Of a DNA stretch of 6,591 nucleotides, positions 5,759-6,591 are shown piece after piece. The first letter of the stretch is position 1; every line of letters begins with the position of its first letter. The stretch spans positions 1 to 6,591 of the forward strand of contig DQOE01000094.1 in NCBI GenBank assembly GCA_015658765.1. Direction: 5' to 3'. Below the pieces are notes generated by a model, which searched no databases, was not told the origin of the DNA, and saw nothing but the letters and a program-made list of their open reading frames with translations. Made by a program: the position numbers and the translations under genes. This stretch comes from Verrucomicrobiota bacterium (lineage in GTDB: Bacteria > Verrucomicrobiota > Verrucomicrobiia > Limisphaerales > UBA1096).

Positions 5759-6369
5759 TGAAGCCGCGTCGCGCCAACCCGGGCCGCACAGCCGTTTCGG
5801 CCTTCACGCTGATCGAGTTGATGGTGGTGATGGGCCTGATGATGATCATTCTCGCGATCGGCGTGCCAAGAATGGTGCAGGGCAACCGGTCGCCGCTTGG
5901 CGAAAGCCTGAACGCGGTGATGGAGGCCTGCGCGGCGGCCCGCCGGCAGGCGATCCTCTCCGGCGGCACGGCGAGGGTGACCATCCGGGGGGCAGAGGAA
6001 GGTACGGGGTTTATCATCAGCGCCGGCTCCGGAGGGGGCAGGGCCAAGGCGCGAAAGGCCGAGAGCATCAACTCGGACATGGTTGGGTATTTGGATGAAG
6101 CGCCCAAGCCGGCACCCAAGCCAAGCGCGGGCGCCGGGTTCAGCGGCCGGATTCACGACGAGGTGGCCGTTCATTTTATTTCCGTGAACTTCGACGAATC
6201 GATGGACAAGGACCAGGTGGAGGTCAAATTCTATTCCAACGGCACGTCGGACGAGTTCACCATCGGGATGCGGCACGAGTACGGCGACGCGGTGCTGCGG
6301 TTTGTGCAACTGGACTCGGTGACCGGCTTGGCCTACATCAAGACAGAGTATGAGATTTTGCAGCGTTAA
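5758..6369 (+). CDS. GspH/FimT-like minor pseudopilin
   Basis: A 203-residue prepilin-like protein. A basic 15-residue leader (MKPRRANPGRTAVSA) precedes the class III cleavage site A15/F16, with Glu20 at mature position 5 and a hydrophobic helix (about 16-37) that anchors it in the inner membrane before assembly. The globular part contains a helix rich in Ala (ACAAARRQAILSGG, 57-70) and strands such as VTIRG (74-78) and VEVKFYSNGTSDEFTI (154-169), as in the GspH/FimT family. A Pro/Lys/Gly-rich segment (115-130) looks like a flexible loop. The residue before the cleavage site is Ala rather than the usual Gly. ATG 5758 overlaps the upstream stop (TGATG); a GTG one codon earlier is less likely. 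The next pseudopilin starts inside its end. Confidence 0.82.
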   Translation: MKPRRANPGRTAVSAFTLIELMVVMGLMMIILAIGVPRMVQGNRSPLGESLNAVMEACAAARRQAILSGGTARVTIRGAEEGTGFIISAGSGGGRAKARKAESINSDMVGYLDEAPKPAPKPSAGAGFSGRIHDEVAVHFISVNFDESMDKDQVEVKFYSNGTSDEFTIGMRHEYGDAVLRFVQLDSVTGLAYIKTEYEILQR

Positions 6370-6591
6370 CAGGAACCGCTTGGCCAGGCGGGGCGGCTTT
6401 TCACTGATCGAGGTGACGATCGCGATGGCTATCTTTTTCGTCTGCATATTCGCACTGCTCTCGCTCACGACGCTGGGCCTGAACACGGCGCGGCGGCTGG
6501 AATTTGTCGAGCCGGACATCGGCTGGGTGGCGTCCGAGTTGTCGCTGACCAATGTGGTGGAGGAGGGGTTCGAGACGGGCGACTTCGGCGA
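6350..6591 (+). CDS. GspI/PilV-like minor pseudopilin (3' end missing)
   Basis: The first 80 codons of a second pseudopilin, cut by the window edge. It has the prepilin signature G/FSLIEVTIAM: cleavage after Gly16, Glu at mature position 5, and a hydrophobic helix to about residue 40 (LLSLTTLGLN), followed by a charged helix beginning TARRLE. Its position right after a GspH-like gene and the FSLIEV(x)IAMAI pattern favour GspI/PilV. Two starts are possible. ATG at 6350 overlaps the upstream gene by 20 bases and gives a 16-residue leader. TTG at 6380 has AGGA five bases ahead and gives a compact 6-residue leader ending RRGG. I list the ATG but regard the TTG as close to equally likely. The frame is intact to the end of the window. 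Confidence 0.8.
   Translation, partial: MRFCSVNRNRLARRGGFSLIEVTIAMAIFFVCIFALLSLTTLGLNTARRLEFVEPDIGWVASELSLTNVVEEGFETGDFG
6371..6382 (+). promoter_or_regulatory. Ribosome-binding site and alternative TTG start of the second pseudopilin
   Basis: AGGA (6371-6374) lies five bases before TTG (6380-6382), in frame with the prepilin signature. Starting here gives the leader MARRGG, a typical short basic prepilin leader, and places the start right after the upstream stop (6367-6369). The ATG at 6350 has no well-spaced site. Confidence 0.4.

Overview
The window looks like a chromosomal stretch of a GC-rich Gram-negative bacterium. Verrucomicrobiota is my best guess. The reasons are the short RNA polymerase omega subunit with its NPNVLVNLISRRVRQL core, the kind of pseudopilin operon present, and the intergenic repeat. 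This assignment rests on family resemblance by eye, not on a search. There is no sign of phage, plasmid, IS element or CRISPR array.

Layout. (1) Positions 1-1221, plus strand: the 3' part of a molybdopterin-dependent oxidoreductase of the FdhF/YdeP type, cut by the window edge. (2) Positions 1255-2001, minus strand: rpoZ (omega, TTG start) followed by smpB (trans-translation factor). A strong intrinsic terminator lies between them, and its U-tract runs right up to the smpB start codon. smpB converges on the oxidoreductase across only 33 bp. (3) Positions 2002-2367: a 366-bp gene-free stretch with a candidate rpoZ promoter and a composite inverted-repeat element of about 155 bp that looks like a dispersed repeat. 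(4) Positions 2368-4368, plus strand: a tight three-gene cluster of two tandem paralogous PepSY-type membrane proteins and thiD (HMP/HMP-P kinase), with thiD overlapping its upstream neighbour by one base. (5) A terminator hairpin at 4445-4470 sits directly against the next start codon. (6) Positions 4472-6591, plus strand: a type II secretion / type IV pilus operon of a GspF/PilC inner-membrane platform protein, a GspH-like pseudopilin and the start of a GspI/PilV-like pseudopilin, with overlapping junctions.

Working together: the last block builds an inner-membrane platform and the pseudopilus minor subunits it assembles. rpoZ and smpB are housekeeping genes of transcription and ribosome rescue. 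thiD serves thiamine synthesis. The PepSY pair has no firm function.

The most striking non-gene signal is a highly iterated palindrome, TTGGCCAA (often CTTGGCCAAG). It occurs nine times exactly, and seven of those copies fall within about 500 bp over thiD. It appears in both coding and non-coding DNA, and every in-gene copy is read in the same phase as Leu-Ala-Lys/Asn. It resembles in kind the HIP1 palindrome of cyanobacteria. I found no complete new multi-gene system here; the unusual features are the palindrome, the intergenic repeat, and two terminators placed directly against start codons.
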